DNA of 64,000 nucleotides, taken from contig NC_134087.1 of the NCBI RefSeq assembly GCF_000715075.1, positions 184,791,276-184,855,275 of the forward strand, written 5' to 3'. The notes under the pieces are model-generated. The model was not told the DNA's origin. It searched no databases and saw only the letters and a program-made list of their open reading frames with translations. Both the position numbers and the translations under genes were made by a program. Shown here one piece after another: positions 44,790-57,437 of this stretch; position 1 is the first letter of the stretch, and each line of letters opens with the position of its first letter. Source of the DNA: Nicotiana tabacum. Lineage: Eukaryota > Streptophyta > Magnoliopsida > Solanales > Solanaceae.

Positions 44790-47700
44790 CGTTATCAGCA
44801 CGAGTCTCAAACCAATTGTATATCTACAAAAAATTTCCTACATCCGGAAAGATTACAATTAGAAGTTATACATATCATCATATGGTTAAATGTAAAAAGA
44901 AACTACATATAGTAAGTAATGAAATGTAAGAATGTATGATTATCTTATACTTGTCATTCCTCTTAAATCCCATATGCACACAACTTCGTACTACACCTAT
45001 ATTACATAAGCACATATTAATATTACATCTTTTATATCGCATGAATGGAATAAAATTTTCGAAGTTCTATATGTGAAAATCATAGTAGCAGTTAATTGTT
45101 GATATGATGCATGTCATGGTAACCAAGGATATTTTATATAAATTGTCTTATGCATATTTGTGTGTTAACTATCTTCAATCTGTCCTGCCGCTTTTAACAT
45201 TTTCTTTTACTTGGATGAATATTTTTTTTTCCTTTTGGATTTTTACACTTGCATATAGTACAAAAAAAAGAATAAAAAAATGGTCATACTGATTAAAAGC
45301 ATAAATCACCTTGAAGAAAACAAAAAATATTTCACATCTTTATTTAGGTTGATTAATTACTTCTTTGAAATTTGGAAAACAAACCAGCTATTGAGAAAGT
45401 ATACTTCATAATTTATGGTCGTATCATTTGAAAGCAAACAATGATTAGTATGACTACTAGAAGAAGTATTTTTGAGTATCCATGACCTACTTGATGCGTG
45501 CTACTGACTTACCATTTTTAAGTATTTTATATGAATGATGCACAAGCTACAACTGGTAAGTTGTTACCTATAATGTCGCTTTTCAGGTAATATAAATACT
45601 AAATATATGTATTAGTATTATATGTGTGTTGTTACCTATATGATGTACTTTTGATAAATTTATTCACTATTGAGTGAAGGAAAGTCATGGCGTTAAATCA
45701 AATCCAATAGGTAGGATATACCCCGAAAACAACAATATTTTTTAGAGAGACTCAATAAATATTATGACAATGATTTTATGATCCTTTTAAACTCTAATAG
45801 AATTTAGAAGAAATATTCTGACTACAAACGGTTGTATTTCATATAGATGCTACAAATAATTAATAAAGCTTTACGCTGATTTGAGATTTGTACACTTATT
45901 TAAGAAAGCAAATTTGATTTGCTAAGTTGCAAATTAGTTGTGTATAACTTTTTTTGGCATGTGATTGAAATTAAGGCTTGAGAATGAATCTCAATATTGT
46001 TTAGCCTATTATGCCATTAATTGAGGAATAGACATCGGGATCAAGTCCTGATGCTCCATAATGATAAGAGTTGGGTTTGAGTCCCAATTTATTATGGTCT
46101 ACCATGCCTTTATATTGGTAAGACATTGGGTTTGAGTCCCAATGTACCATATTGATGATATAATGATGACTAAAGAAAAATAATATATTTTTCATGAAAA
46201 GGCATGAAAATTGTCCCACTTGATTTGCTCCATTCTTGAAGTGAATGTGATAACAATGCATAATAAGTTTCAATGAAGACAAGTGGTTAAATAATGAACG
46301 TGAGCGTTCCAAATATCAAAATAATAATAATCATCACTATGATTATAAAAGGAGAACAATAAGGGTTCTCAAAATAGTCCTTCAAAATGTGAAAGCAATG
46401 CTTACCATCAAATTGGTATGAAAATAATAAAACACGTAGCTGATTATGATCCATTCCTTGAAGAGAATGTGACTTATGATAAGCATTGAGAATGCAAACC
46501 CATTCCTAAAGTTGAATGTGGCAATATGTGATAAAAGCAATGAATAAAGACATGCAATTCATGATTATATGAATACTACACAACTCACCTCTAAGGGAGG
46601 TTTGAGTAAAATAAAGAGAATAAATATTATTGTGTGGTTACATAAATATGTCATTGGTCGCGTACATGTGATATGCCAAATATTATTTTGTCATGCCTTA
46701 TAAAAGTTATTAAAGGCAAAATTAAAGCAAGAAATGATTTTGCTTATGATGATTTTGACCATGATAATTTATTATGATATAATTTTCTCCGTGAATGAAA
46801 TATTTACCATATGAATGGTATGATAAAAGATTTTGTAGTACAAAAGTTATTAAGAACTCCGGAAAAACTAATTTGTTACTACCCCGATGAATAAACTTAT
46901 TCATGACATTGATATTGTAAAGTCTCAAAAGAAACTTTTTGAGTTTCAAATATATAAGTCAAAGTGATTGGCATATTGAGACTATAAATGAAAGGAAGAT
47001 TGAATATCTTCATATTTCTATAATCATACCGGGTAAATATAAAAGGTTACCCGATCTTCTTTCTATTTGTACTACACAAATATAAGCATGATGCTGGAAT
47101 CATATGCCACAAGTAAACTAGAGATTTACTAAAATAAATATTAATTGGCATGACCGGTTGACCATATCGGTTCAATTATGATGCGAAAAATTAATTAAGA
47201 ATTACATTGACACATATTGAAGAATAAAAGATTCTTCAAGAATTCTCTTGTGCTGCTTATTCTCATGATATACCAGTTAAAGGTTGGGATTGAATCCTTT
47301 GATTTTTGGAAGGAATAAAAGGTGATATATATATATGGGCCCAGTCACCTGCCATGTGGACTGTTTACTATAATATGATTTTAATAGATGCATCTATTTT
47401 AAGGTCACATGTGCATTTGTTATCAATTTGCAGTTTGGTTTTTGCAAGATTGCTTGCTCAAATTATTAGAGCACAATTCCAGAATATAAATTATGATGAT
47501 TTATCTTAATAATACTGGTTTAAATCCAAGTTGGTTTAGCAGAAATTGTATGCCTCCAATTATAGCTAAATCATTGGTTATGAGAACAAAACTCCCAAAA
47601 ACGAAATTTGGTATGAGATTTATTATTTAATATACAGCAGCACTTGTACGCATCTAGCCAAGTTATAAAAAAATTTCCCTATCACAATCGGTTCAGGGTC

Positions 47701-48249
47701 AGGAACCAAATAATTTCTATATAGAAATATGGATGTGCTATATGATTTAATTATGCCACCAAAATGCACAAAGATGAGTTCCCAAAGATGGTTGGGAAAT
47801 GTGTTGGTGATTCCAACATTAGGGGGAGAAAATGGACAGCTGAGAAAGTGATACGTGAAATGAATTATTATGAATACATATAGATCCTCGTACAAGAAAA
47901 TATAAACTTGAAGTTCAAGTGATAATTCATTTACAAATTATTGTCAGACGTATTTGCTGACCCAAAGCTAAATGTCATAGTTCAGCTGCTAATGCTCCAA
48001 ATAAAATAAAGTCCATGAGGGACAGAGTCTATGGCACGCATGAAGTGTAACAGACCAATCGGTTCCAAAGATAAAACTCCTTGAAGAAGGAGAGGGGCAA
48101 ATATTCAAAATGGTCATAATAAGGAGGCAAGTGCCCTAGAAGAGCACCACGACATAACACTTCATAAGACCTCATGGGAGAGGCTCAGGTACCTGAAAAT
48201 AATGAAATAAAGAGATCTCAATAAGTTATGTCTTTATTGGGTAATAATG
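44790..48249 (+). other. Decayed internal region of the first copia element
   Basis: Begins with CGTTATCAGCACGAG, a likely primer-binding site. No open gag or integrase. Near 48030..48070 a translation resembling RPIGSKDKTP (a conserved copia segment between integrase and RT) can still be read. Otherwise AT-rich and broken. Confidence 0.6.
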
Positions 48250-49852
48250 AAACCGACATAAAATGATTGTCGACGATATTGTTAATATAATGTAGCGCTC
48301 AATATGATTAATATTGACGAGGATCTTGAGATCAAATCTGTCATGAAATTTGGACGGATAAAAGATTGGCCAAATAAAAAATACGCAATGAAATTTACTT
48401 CACTTGAAAAATGTGAAGTTGGACGAATAGTCCAACACCTAAAAGTATAAAGTCAATTGAGGTATAAATGTGTTCTTGTGCGAAAGGTTCAAGTCGATAG
48501 ACATAAAGAGGACTTGTGGCACAAGAAAATTAGTAAATATCCTCACATTGATTATATGGAAACATGTTCTCTTATAGTGGATATAGTCACTTCAGGTTTT
48601 AATCTGGCAATATATGAAAAACTTGATATGCGTATAGTGGATATCATTGAAAGATTTAAATTGTCTTGGAGCATATTAAGGTTTCCAAGAAATTTATTAA
48701 ATAATGCTTCAAAAATCCTTATACGGATTGAAACAATCAGGGCCCATGTGGTATAATCGCCCGAGAGAATACTTGTTGAAAGAAGGGTATAAGAATAATT
48801 CAATTTGTCCTTGTGTCCTTTTAAAAAGATATGGATTTGAATTTGTTATAATCGCCATGTATGTTGATGATTCAAATATCATTAGAACTCCCAGAGAGCT
48901 TCCTAAAGCAGTAGACTGTTTAAAGAAAGAATTTAAAATGAAAGATCTTGGAAAGACAAAATTTTGTCTTGATCTACAAATTGAATATATGAAAGATAGA
49001 ATTTTTGTCCTTCAATCAGCATACACTAAAAAGATTTTAAAGAGCTTCTATGTAGATAAAGCACATCCATTAAGTACCCCGATGGTTGTGAGATTACTCG
49101 ATATAAATAAAGATCCACTTTGACCTCATGAAAATAATGAAGAGCTTCTTGGTCCTAAAGTACCATATCGTAATGCAATTGGTGCGCTAATATATCTTGC
49201 TAACACTACAAGGCATGACATAACCTTTTCAGTTAATGTCTTAACAAGATATAGCTCCGCTCAAGGATAAATTGGAAAAAAATCAAGCACATATTGCGTT
49301 ATCTAAGGGGGATTACCGATGTGGGCTTATTTTATGGCAATGATTGCAATACCGATCTTGTTGGTTATGTCGATGTGGAGTATTTATCTGACACACACAA
49401 GGCTTGATCTCAAACATGTTATGTGTTTACATGTGTGGCACTGTCATATCTTGGCGATCGACTAAGCAATCAATCGTGGCTACTTCTTCTAATCATGCTG
49501 AGATAATTGCTATTCATGAAGCAAGTCGAGAATGTGTATGGTTGAGGTCTACCATACATCTTATTCGAGACAAATGTGGTTTGAAGTGTGATAAACTACC
49601 CACAGTTTTGTATGAAGAAAATACAACATGCATAGCCCAATTAAAGGGAGGATTCATAAAGGAGTTAGGACAAAGCACATTTCACCTAAATTATTGTTCA
49701 CGCATGATCTTCAAAAGAATTGTGATATTAATGTGCAACGGATCCGTTCAAGTAATAATATGGCTGATTTGTTCACCAAATATCTACCGGCGTCAACCTT
49801 CAAGAAACTAGTGTACAAGATTGGGATACGAAGGCTCAACGATGTGAACTGA
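48250..49852 (+). pseudogene. Remains of copia RT and RNase H
   Basis: 48704..49123 reads SLYGLKQSGPMWYNR, IIAMYVDDSNII (active site YVDD) and EFKMKDLGKTKFCLDLQIEY. 49404..49700 reads GTVISWRSTKQSIVATSSNH, AEIIAIHEASRECVWLRS and LYEENTTCIAQ (RNase H). 49628..49852 in another frame reads NNMADLFTKYLPASTFKKL to the stop just before the polypurine tract. Several frameshifts and stops. Confidence 0.88.
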
Positions 49853-50068
49853 TGATCTCATCAGGGGGAGTTAATACGCGTTGTACTCTTTTTCCCTTAC
49901 AAGGTTTTGTCCCATTGGGTTTTCCTTGCAAGGTTTTTAACGAGGCAACCAAAAGGCGTATTTCTATATATGTGTACTCTTTTTCCTTCATTAGGATTTT
50001 TTTCCCATAGGGTTTTTTCCTAATAAGGTTTTAACGAGGCACATTATTTATGGACATCCAAGGGGGAG

Positions 50069-50356
50069 TGTTATGATAAAAATCAAAATATGGTGGATGT
50101 CTACTCTTCCTCCATAATCTTTGTCTCAAATGGTTAATGGCATATTCAATGACATATTTTCTATGTTCAATGACATATTCCATGACATATTTTCTTCACT
50201 TTTCATGCCTATATAAAGGTCTTGTAATAGATAAGTAAATATACACAATTGAAGAAGAAAATTTCTTCCTTTCTCTCTATCTCTTTCTTGTTCATGTTTT
50301 ACTAAATTGTCTTTATTTCTTGTTCATGTTTTACTAAATTGCTTTTATTCATAACA
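50069..50356 (+). repeat. 3' LTR of the first copia element
   Basis: 288 bp, paired with 44501..44789. Confidence 0.92.
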
Positions 50357-50494
50357 GTTATTAGTTTGTGCCTAATCAGGTCAGTAAACATGTTTTAATT
50401 AAATTAATGGACTTTAGTGATCATTAGTCCATACACTCTCAACTTTATGATATAACTCCTATCATCAATAGCGGTTAGAATATAGTATAATAGG

Positions 50495-51182
50495 CACTAC
50501 TAGAAATTCGGTAAAAACCGACCAAGGTAGCCGACTTTGGTCGGTCAAAAACTTTGGTCGGTTTTTTCAAAATATTTTATTTTTAAATTTTCTTTTACGA
50601 AACCGACCAACTTTGGTCGGTTTTCTTTGGTGCAAAAATGCGGGAAACTATTTTTGAGTCCTTCGAAACTCATTTTTCAAGAAACCTACCAACTTTGGTC
50701 TGTTTTTCATTTAAAATAAATTAAAATTAATATTAAAAAATGACCGTAATTGGTCGGTTAGTTCCGCCGGTCATTTTAAAAATCCGACCAACTTTGATCG
50801 GTTATTTTCGTGCGAAAATACAATTAAAGAGTATAAATCAAATAAAAGACAGTCTTAAAATAAAATGCATCAATGGTCTAGTGGTAGAAGAGTATTCTGC
50901 CACAGTACAGACCCCGGTTCGATTCCTAGATGGTGCATTTTTTAATTACATAATTAAAATATCGATCAACTTTGGTCGATTTTTTCGGCAATATTTTTTG
51001 TTGAATTTAAATTGACCGATCAAAGTTGGTCGGTAATTTCCGATCAACTTTGGTCGATATGCCCTTCCGACCTTTAAAATATCGTCCACACGTAAATGGT
51101 CGCGTTTTGACAGTTATTGGCCATTACCGACTAACTTTGATCGGTTTTCTTTGAACGATTTTGCTCGAATTTCTCGTAGCAG
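50495..51182. mobile_element. Small non-autonomous CACTA element
   Basis: The left end CACTACTAGAAATTCGG and the right end CGAATTTCTCGTAGCAG are inverted with some decay, flanked by AGG on both sides (50492..50494 and 51183..51185), the 3-bp duplication typical of CACTA elements. It has subterminal CCGACCAACTTTGGTCGG words in both orientations, related to those at 17540..18112. About 690 bp with no transposase, but it contains a tRNA-Gly-like sequence. Confidence 0.8.
50867..50937 (+). tRNA. tRNA-Gly(GCC)-like sequence, probably a pseudogene
   Basis: 71 nt beginning GCATCAATGGTCTAGTGG and ending in TGGTGCA, aligning along its whole length with plant tRNA-Gly(GCC). Box A TGGTCTAGTGG and box B GGTTCGATTCC are intact. 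The anticodon GCC is at 50899..50901. The acceptor stem has one G-T pair and one mismatch, and the T stem two mismatches, so folding is impaired. It lies inside the small CACTA element. The polymerase III promoter boxes could still be active. Confidence 0.75.
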
Positions 51183-51522
51183 AGGATAGAAAAGGACTTG
51201 TGATTACCAGCCATATATACCTAATCATCATTAGTGCATTTTTTGGGTGTGTGTGACTACTAACAGCTGATTTTTTGATGGTGTATCTTATTTATTTAGT
51301 TTTAAACTTTGGCTCAATATTATCTTTCAATCTTCATACATATACTTATCTCAAGTAGAACAGCAAGAATAGTAGAAGGCATATTTCTTCACATTACTAA
51401 GAAGATAAGGAAGTGACATTACAAGCTCATCCATTATCAGTACTTCAAATGTCATCTTTTTTCATTACATTCTCTAATCAAGAAAAAATAAAATTAGAGT
51501 AATTAAATAGGAATTCTTGGAA
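51183..51522 (-). other. 3' flank of the CLE gene
   Basis: AT-rich non-coding sequence downstream of the CLE stop. A candidate poly(A) signal AATAAA (minus strand) is at 51291..51296, about 230 bases past the stop. Confidence 0.45.
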
Positions 51523-51735
51523 TTAATGATGCTGGGGATCAGGTCCTCCAGGACTACTCCTCATGAGCTTGTACTTCCTTTCTTGGCTCTTATCTCCATA
51601 ATCAACTTTCTTTTTCTTGAAAAGGACTTGAAAAGGTTCAATTAGGCTCTTTTTCTTCTCTAGAATCCGAGCTTCTGAGCATTGCATCATAATCAGCACA
51701 ATAATTAGACAATGGTACAATTTCCCACCAGCCAT
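51523..51735 (-). CDS. CLE: CLE-family signalling peptide precursor
   Basis: 70 residues, single exon, ATG at 51735. Residues 1 to ~22 form a signal peptide (MAGGKLYHCLIIVLIMMQCSEA), pointing to secretion. A basic variable middle part follows (KKKSLIEPFQVLFKKKK). The C-terminus is RSSPGGPDPQHH, matching the 12-residue CLE motif; it is closest to the RLSPGGPDP(R/Q)HH type of Arabidopsis CLE1 to CLE7, but with Ser at position 2. Such peptides are cut from the precursor, often hydroxylated on proline, and sensed by leucine-rich-repeat receptor kinases of the CLV1/BAM type to control meristem or root development. Length, layout and C-terminal position are all typical. It is the only intact host gene that I see here, surrounded by transposons. 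Confidence 0.9.
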   Translation of the reverse strand: MAGGKLYHCLIIVLIMMQCSEARILEKKKSLIEPFQVLFKKKKVDYGDKSQERKYKLMRSSPGGPDPQHH

Positions 51736-51805
51736 GTTTTTCCTAGATAATGCTTTGCACCAACAAAGTGTAGTCTAGCTATTTAAGGACATAAGGCACA
51801 ACCAG

Positions 51806-51813
51806 TATATATA
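51806..51813 (-). promoter_or_regulatory. TATA box of the CLE gene
   Basis: CTATATATACT on the minus strand, about 70 bases upstream of the ATG. Transcription would start near 51780, giving a 5' UTR of roughly 45 bases. Confidence 0.6.
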
Positions 51814-52109
51814 GATGGTTTTCGTACAAAATGGGAAGTGCACCACCAACATGTGAGTTTATTTCGTTGTGTTCCATTGTTAACATAGGTGGATTCATGC
51901 ATGATTTGAAATTTATTAGTTCCTATAACAAGGTCAAATTAATATATAATAATAATTGAGTTCACGTTCAAACGTTTATATATATTTACTGAATTTCATA
52001 ATACATATACATTGTCTAGGTAAAAGATACTAAGTTCACCCGAATTCATAAGTTATATTGTAGTTTCGTCATGGATTGTTAATTAATTTGCATGAGTACC
52101 AAAGGTGGA
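51814..52109 (-). other. Upstream region of the CLE gene
   Basis: AT-rich and not part of any repeat that I could identify. It is the probable promoter region, and duplication copy B begins at its far end. Confidence 0.4.
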
Positions 52110-53322
52110 TCCAGGATTTAAACTTTATGCCTATTGATTCAACCTTTAAGGTTATTAGTATATAACTCATTATATCGTTAAAGTTATGGTTTCATATCTA
52201 CAATTTATTATGATTTTATTGATTTTTTGCACAAATTTATGTTTCGCGTTAAAAATTATGAGTTCAATAAAACCTATTGTTATAGGGTTACATCCGCCCC
52301 TTATGAGTACGTAGTACATTTTGGATGTACCTGAAGATAATGACTTACAGCAAATATCTTACGGCATATTATCAGCTATCCATTTTTTCTGGAAAATATA
52401 TTATTCAACCTAGTACCCCCGAACATGTAAAGATTCTTAGGCATTCTAATTTGTTCAGTTCTATACTATTATAGTAATATTTGGTAATGAGTGAGCGTCG
52501 AGTCAGCTTTAATTTAATTTTTGCTTTCTAAAGAATTTGTGATGCGGCAAATCTAACACACAATACGACCTTGAAACCGAAGGGTCACCATCTCCAATTT
52601 CACCTTAATTTTTTCTCTTATCTTATCTTTTTTTATTATTAAATAATATATTATCCTTTACTTTATCTTATATAATAATATTACCTCGTAACTTGTTTTA
52701 AATAATATTATAAATTTAGTCTATATATTATTAATGCAAGTATGTCTACCACAAAAAAGTCCAAATATAGTCAATTGCCTTTGCAATAGCCTATGTTTCA
52801 ATCTTTCTCTTTACACATAAAATTACATATAGTGAAAGGATAGACGAATCCGTTCAATTTCGAAACAGCTTATTTTCTGTTGAGAACGAGTTTAATTGAA
52901 CCATAGATGTATTTTCAGCATATGCCATATATATACACACCAAAAAACTCAAAATCTTAAACCTGTCAAGTTCAAATCTTGAATCTGCTTACATTTGACG
53001 AAAGGATTAGCAGTAAACAGACTCAGTTAGACAAACACGATAGGCTCAGCTCCAAGATGTTAAGGGCATAACTTTCTTCAGTTCGAGATTGAAGCAATTT
53101 GAAAAGAAAGTATGTCATATAGAGGATGTAACAGCTGGCCATATGCATTTGCGTTCTCACGTTGTAAATAATAGTTAGCTAACTGTTGAGCGTGCAAATA
53201 AAGTTTCATATTGATACCTGAAAAGATTGGTAGCTTATATATAAGGTGTATGGATTTATTAATGGCACGATGTATTTTTGGAAAAACCGTACCGGCTTGG
53301 CCTAAAACAGAAAATATCACAC
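52110..53322. repeat. Copy B of the duplication, left part
   Basis: Matches copy A (18118..18859, 39417..39696, 40340..40689). It keeps the uninterrupted site where copy A carries the LINE, near 52432, and the site of the solo LTR, near 52830. No gene seen. Confidence 0.8.
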
Positions 53323-53798
53323 CTTGTTAAGTAAAAATTGCACGGGGCGCCCACTTTTTAAACAATTTCTCCCCCTCCTTCTCCTCCTTCGTTTTCTTCT
53401 TTCTTCTTCTACAACGATGACTTCAACATTACTCTCTTTGATTAATGAAGCTAAAGCAAATATACTGGGGACTTCCACTTGGATTATTATAACATTAAAA
53501 ATCCCAAACCAAGAGACAATAAAAGTTCTTTCAAATTTCATTGTCTCCCACTTGGGTTGCTTTTGAATGATTATGCCTCATGACTTCTTTTTGGGACCAC
53601 CAGTGTGCCACCTTGTCCAGTAATTTAGTTTGGGCCTCTGAATATATTTAGTACGATTGGATCAGATAGCATAAAACACGAGAGCATAAAACATGCTGAA
53701 GTTAATCAAATATAGAACAAAAACTTCAACTCTAGAGCTAAAGTTTTCGAGTTACAAAAACAAAAACTTCAGCTCTAGAGCTGAAGATCCCCAGTTAT

Positions 53799-54701
53799 TG
53801 TGTGCGTAACTGTGTTAAAACAAAAATCAGAAAACTGTTAGAAGAATAAAGAAATGTATAAAATAGTAAAGAATCAGAAATATTCCGAGTCCACAATTTT
53901 TCTTGTGCGTCCTTAAGGAATTTTAACCCCCTCACACGTTGCCAAGGTAATGGATTAAACCCTCACAGGATAAAACGGAATAAACCTTCCTGCAACAGTG
54001 GCAATACAAACTGCAGGATACCAACGAACTCAAAGAACAGAGCAAAATCACACTTACGAATTTGAGAGAGAGAGACTGCGAATTAGGATGCAGTATATTC
54101 AGAAAGAAAGAAGTTCTGGAGTGTTTTTCGTGTCAAGAAGATGCAGTCTTGCCTCATAATTTATAGGCAAATATCAGAAGAGGTGTCTGGAAAGGTGCCT
54201 TTTCAGAAAACACACGGCCTGCCGCGGTTCTACCGCGATCGCGGCAGAACCGCGGCCAGAGAGGCTCTCTGAATCTGACTGCCGTGATTCTACCGCGGTC
54301 GCGGCAGAACCGCGGCCAGCGAGGCCCTCTGAACTTTCAACAGGGTTCTGGCGTAGTTTCAGCAGTGATTTGGCATTTAATTAATTATTAAATAATTAAA
54401 TAAATTTTGTCCAAAAAAAATCTTATCGATCGATCCAAATCCAAATCCGAATCCGAAGCCGAAGCCGAGCCAAACGAGCGACGACGACGGCGTGAGGGTT
54501 CATTCTCTTCAACTCCTTTTAAGAGCTTTAAGAAGTGAATCTATATATAAGCACACAAATGTGATTGTCCCTCACCAATGAGGGACAAAGTGCAAGACAA
54601 AAGTTCACTTCTTCAAATTTTTATTTTCCCTCCATTTTATTTCCCTCCATTTCCAATTCACACTTCTTCTACTTTAAAGCCCAATGGCTTAAAGTCCAAC
54701 A
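53799..54701 (-). repeat. 3' LTR of the second copia element
   Basis: 903 bp. Contains two GC-rich hairpins at 54215..54320, for example arms GCCGCGGTTCT and AGAACCGCGGC around a CCGCGATCGCGG palindrome. Confidence 0.93.
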
Positions 54702-55266
54702 ATTCCCCACATGAATGGGAATAGTTGTATCAAGAAAGACCATAGATGAAAGCTATGTGATTTTGCAAGTAAGGATTAATTGCATCTGGATAAGTAGGTT
54801 TCCCTTTGAACTTTTCGTAGTGAACATATGTCGGATATACTCGGTCAATCGGTAGATTTGATATCTTTGAACCGTCTAACTTTAGTGTATACCTAGACAG
54901 CCATATGCCACACGACCAACCCTTAACCGTCTTTTGGTTCTCATTGTTGTGTTCGTTTTAGCCATGAACACCGCCTGGTCTCATAAGTGCGTAGAGAATT
55001 GGCCTTACAGAATTCTCCTTGAAGCGGCTTACACTTCACACTTACGTAGGTGATTCCTAAACGTGTAATCCTTTAGATTGACACTATTTGATAGATACTT
55101 CATCAAACTTTGGTAATCATTAAAGAACGTGTAAAGTTCTATCCTTGTTACTGAACATTGTCTTCATCATGAGAATGGACCAAAGATTTTGTTTTGACAA
55201 TGTTGAACCGGTCAATCACAACTTTGTTTGAGCTCCTTGAACCTAGATCTCGGAACATCCAAAAGT
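54702..55266 (-). other. 3' non-coding region of the second copia element
   Basis: Between the end of pol and the polypurine tract. About 560 bp with no gene seen. Confidence 0.6.
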
Positions 55267-55584
55267 CTAGGTAGAGTTACCGCCATGTTGACTTGTCCTC
55301 GGCCATAGTCCCATTCCCTTAGATGATTTCTCAACTCCCTCTCTAGTTAAGCCTTTTGTAAGTGGATCCGCAACATTATCCTTTGATCTTACATAATCAA
55401 TAGTGATAATTCCACTATAAAGTAGTTGTCTAACGGTATTATGTCTTCGTCGTATATGACGAGACTTTCCGTTATACATAACGCTCCCTGCCCGTCCTAT
55501 TGCAGCCTCACTATCGCAATGTATGCAAATAGGAGCCAAAGGTTTTGGCCAGAACGGAATGTCTTCTAAAAATTCCGAAGCCAT
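55267..55584 (-). pseudogene. Copia RNase H, C-terminal part
   Basis: Reads ICIHCDSEAAIGRAGSVMYN, RHIRRRHNTVRQLL and DYVRSKDNVADPLTKGL, the end of the copia RNase H. It is in a different frame from the main pol ORF because of a one-base loss in a T run near 55570. Confidence 0.88.
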
Positions 55585-56918
55585 TCAGCTTCTTCACCGG
55601 CTTTATCCAATGCTATAAACTCTGATTCCATTGTAGAGCGAGCGATACATGTCTGTTTGGAAGACTTCCAAGATACTGCTCCTCCACCAACAGTAAACAC
55701 ATATCCACTTGTGGACTTTGTTTCTGATGAGCCGGTTATCCAATTAGCATCACTATATCCTTCAATAACCGTAGGATATTTATTGTAGTGCAAAGCGTAG
55801 TCTTGGGTATACTCCAAATATCCCAACACTCGTTTCATAGCCAGCCAGTGATGCTTGTTGGGATTACTTGTGAATCGACTAAGTTTACTTATTGCACAAA
55901 CTATATCGGGTCGTGTACAGTTCATGATGTATATTAGACCTCCCAACACACGAGCATACTCCAATTGAGTCCTTGCACTTCTAAATTCCAAGTGTTTGAA
56001 TTTTTCAAGTACCATTTTCACGTAATGTGATTGAGACAAAGCTAGACCTTGAGGAGTCCTCTGGGTTTTAATTCCTAGAATTACATCGGCAACTCCTAAG
56101 TCTTTCATATCAAACTTACTAGCAAGCATACGCTTAGTAGCTTGAATGTCGGCAATGTCTTTGCTCATTATTAGCATATCATCAACATATAAGCAAACAA
56201 TGACTACATGATTTTGAACGTTCTTAATGTAAACACACTTATCACATTCATTAATCTTAAAACCATTTGACAACATTGTTTTGTCAAATTTTGCATGCCA
56301 TTGTTTGGGTGCTTGTTTTAGTCCATAAAGAGACTTAACAAGTCTACACACCTTCTTTTCTTTTCCCGGAACCACAAACCCTTCAGGTTGGTTCATGTAA
56401 ATTTCTTCCTCAAGATCACCATTTAAGAAGGCTGTTTTTACATCCATTTGATGGATTTGAAGACCATACAAGGCGGCTAACGCTATTAGCATCTGAATAG
56501 ATGTAATTCTTGTTACCGGCGAGTATGTGTCAAAATAGTCAAGACCTTCTCGTTGTCTAAATCCTTTAACAACAAGTCTTGCCTTGTATTTGTCAATAGT
56601 ACCATCGTCTTTCATTTTCTTCTTGAAAATCCATTTAGAACCCAACGTTTTGTTACCCGGAGGAAGATCAACCAATTCCCAAGTATGGTTGCTCAATATG
56701 GATTCTATTTCACTATTGACAACTTCTTTCCAATATTGTGCTTCTGAGGAAGACATTGCTTCCTTGAAGGTACGAGGCTCATTTTCTAACAGAAAAGTCA
56801 GAAAATCTGGACCAAATGAAGTAGATATCCTTTGACGTTTACTTCTTCTTGGATTTTCTTCATTAGGCATACCATCTGTTATTTCCTCCCGAGGTCGTTT
56901 TGACTTTTGGCAGGTCAC
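55566..56918 (-). pseudogene. Copia reverse transcriptase and RNase H
   Basis: 450 codons. Starts within the integrase-RT linker (KRPREEITDG, RRSKRQRIS), then RT with LGSKWIFKKKMKDDGTIDKY, VTRITSIQMLIALAALYGLQ, MDVKTAFLNGDLEEEIYM, SLYGLKQAPKQWHAKFD and the active site VCLYVDDMLIMSK. RNase H follows from YSDANWITGSSETKSTSGYV. Between KFKHLEFRSAR and TQLEYARVLGG about 20 residues of the usual sequence are missing, an internal deletion. Ends at a frameshift. Confidence 0.92.
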
Positions 56919-57011
56919 TTCACTTTCCTCTTTATACTGATAAATAGTTTCAAAGAATTCAGCATTATCTGATTCTATTATCGTATTAATGTGAATCTCA
57001 GGATTTTCTGA

Positions 57012-57437
57012 TTAATGAACCAGAAAACGATATGCCTTGCTATTGGTTACATATCCAATAAACACACAATCAACCGTTTTTGGACCTATCTTAACCCTTT
57101 TAGGTTTAGGAACTTGTACCTTAGCTAAACACCCCCACACTTTGAAGTATTTCAAGTTAGGCTTCCTTCCTTTCCACTTTTCATAAGGAATGGACTGTGT
57201 TTTACTATGAGGTACACGGTTGATTATCCGGTTAGCTGTAAGTATAGCTTCCCCCCACAAGTTCTGTGGCAAGCCAGAACTTATTAGCAATGCATTCATC
57301 ATCTCCTTCAATGTTCGATTCTTCCTCTCCGCAATTCCATTAGATTGTGGAGAGTAAGGGGCAGTTTTTTGGTGAATAATGCCATTTTCCAAACAAATTT
57401 TCTTCAAAAGGAGATTCATATTCGCCACCCCTATCAC
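57012..57437 (-). pseudogene. Copia integrase, C-terminal half
   Basis: Contains YSPQSNGIAERKNRTLKEMM (catalytic Glu in the AERKN context), GLPQNLWGEAILTANRIINR and KYFKVWGCLAKVQVPK. It is offset by a frameshift near 57420 from the upstream integrase ORF. It ends at TAA at 57012, after which the same frame continues into the RT linker. Confidence 0.9.

Larger units (their letters stand above)
44501..50356 (+). mobile_element. Ty1/copia LTR retrotransposon, degenerate
   Basis: Plus strand. LTRs 44501..44789 and 50069..50356, both TGTTA ... ATAACA, with a perfect GTTAT duplication (44496..44500 and 50357..50361). The polypurine tract AAGGGGGAG lies just before the right LTR. The LTRs differ at about 12 of 289 positions. 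gag and most of integrase are unrecognisable; parts of RT and RNase H remain (48250..49850). Confidence 0.92.

Noticed and set aside
53317..53566. Small open frames on both strands near the left end of the MULE-like element
   Set aside because: Overlapping frames in opposite directions over a CTT-rich tract; no recognisable features.
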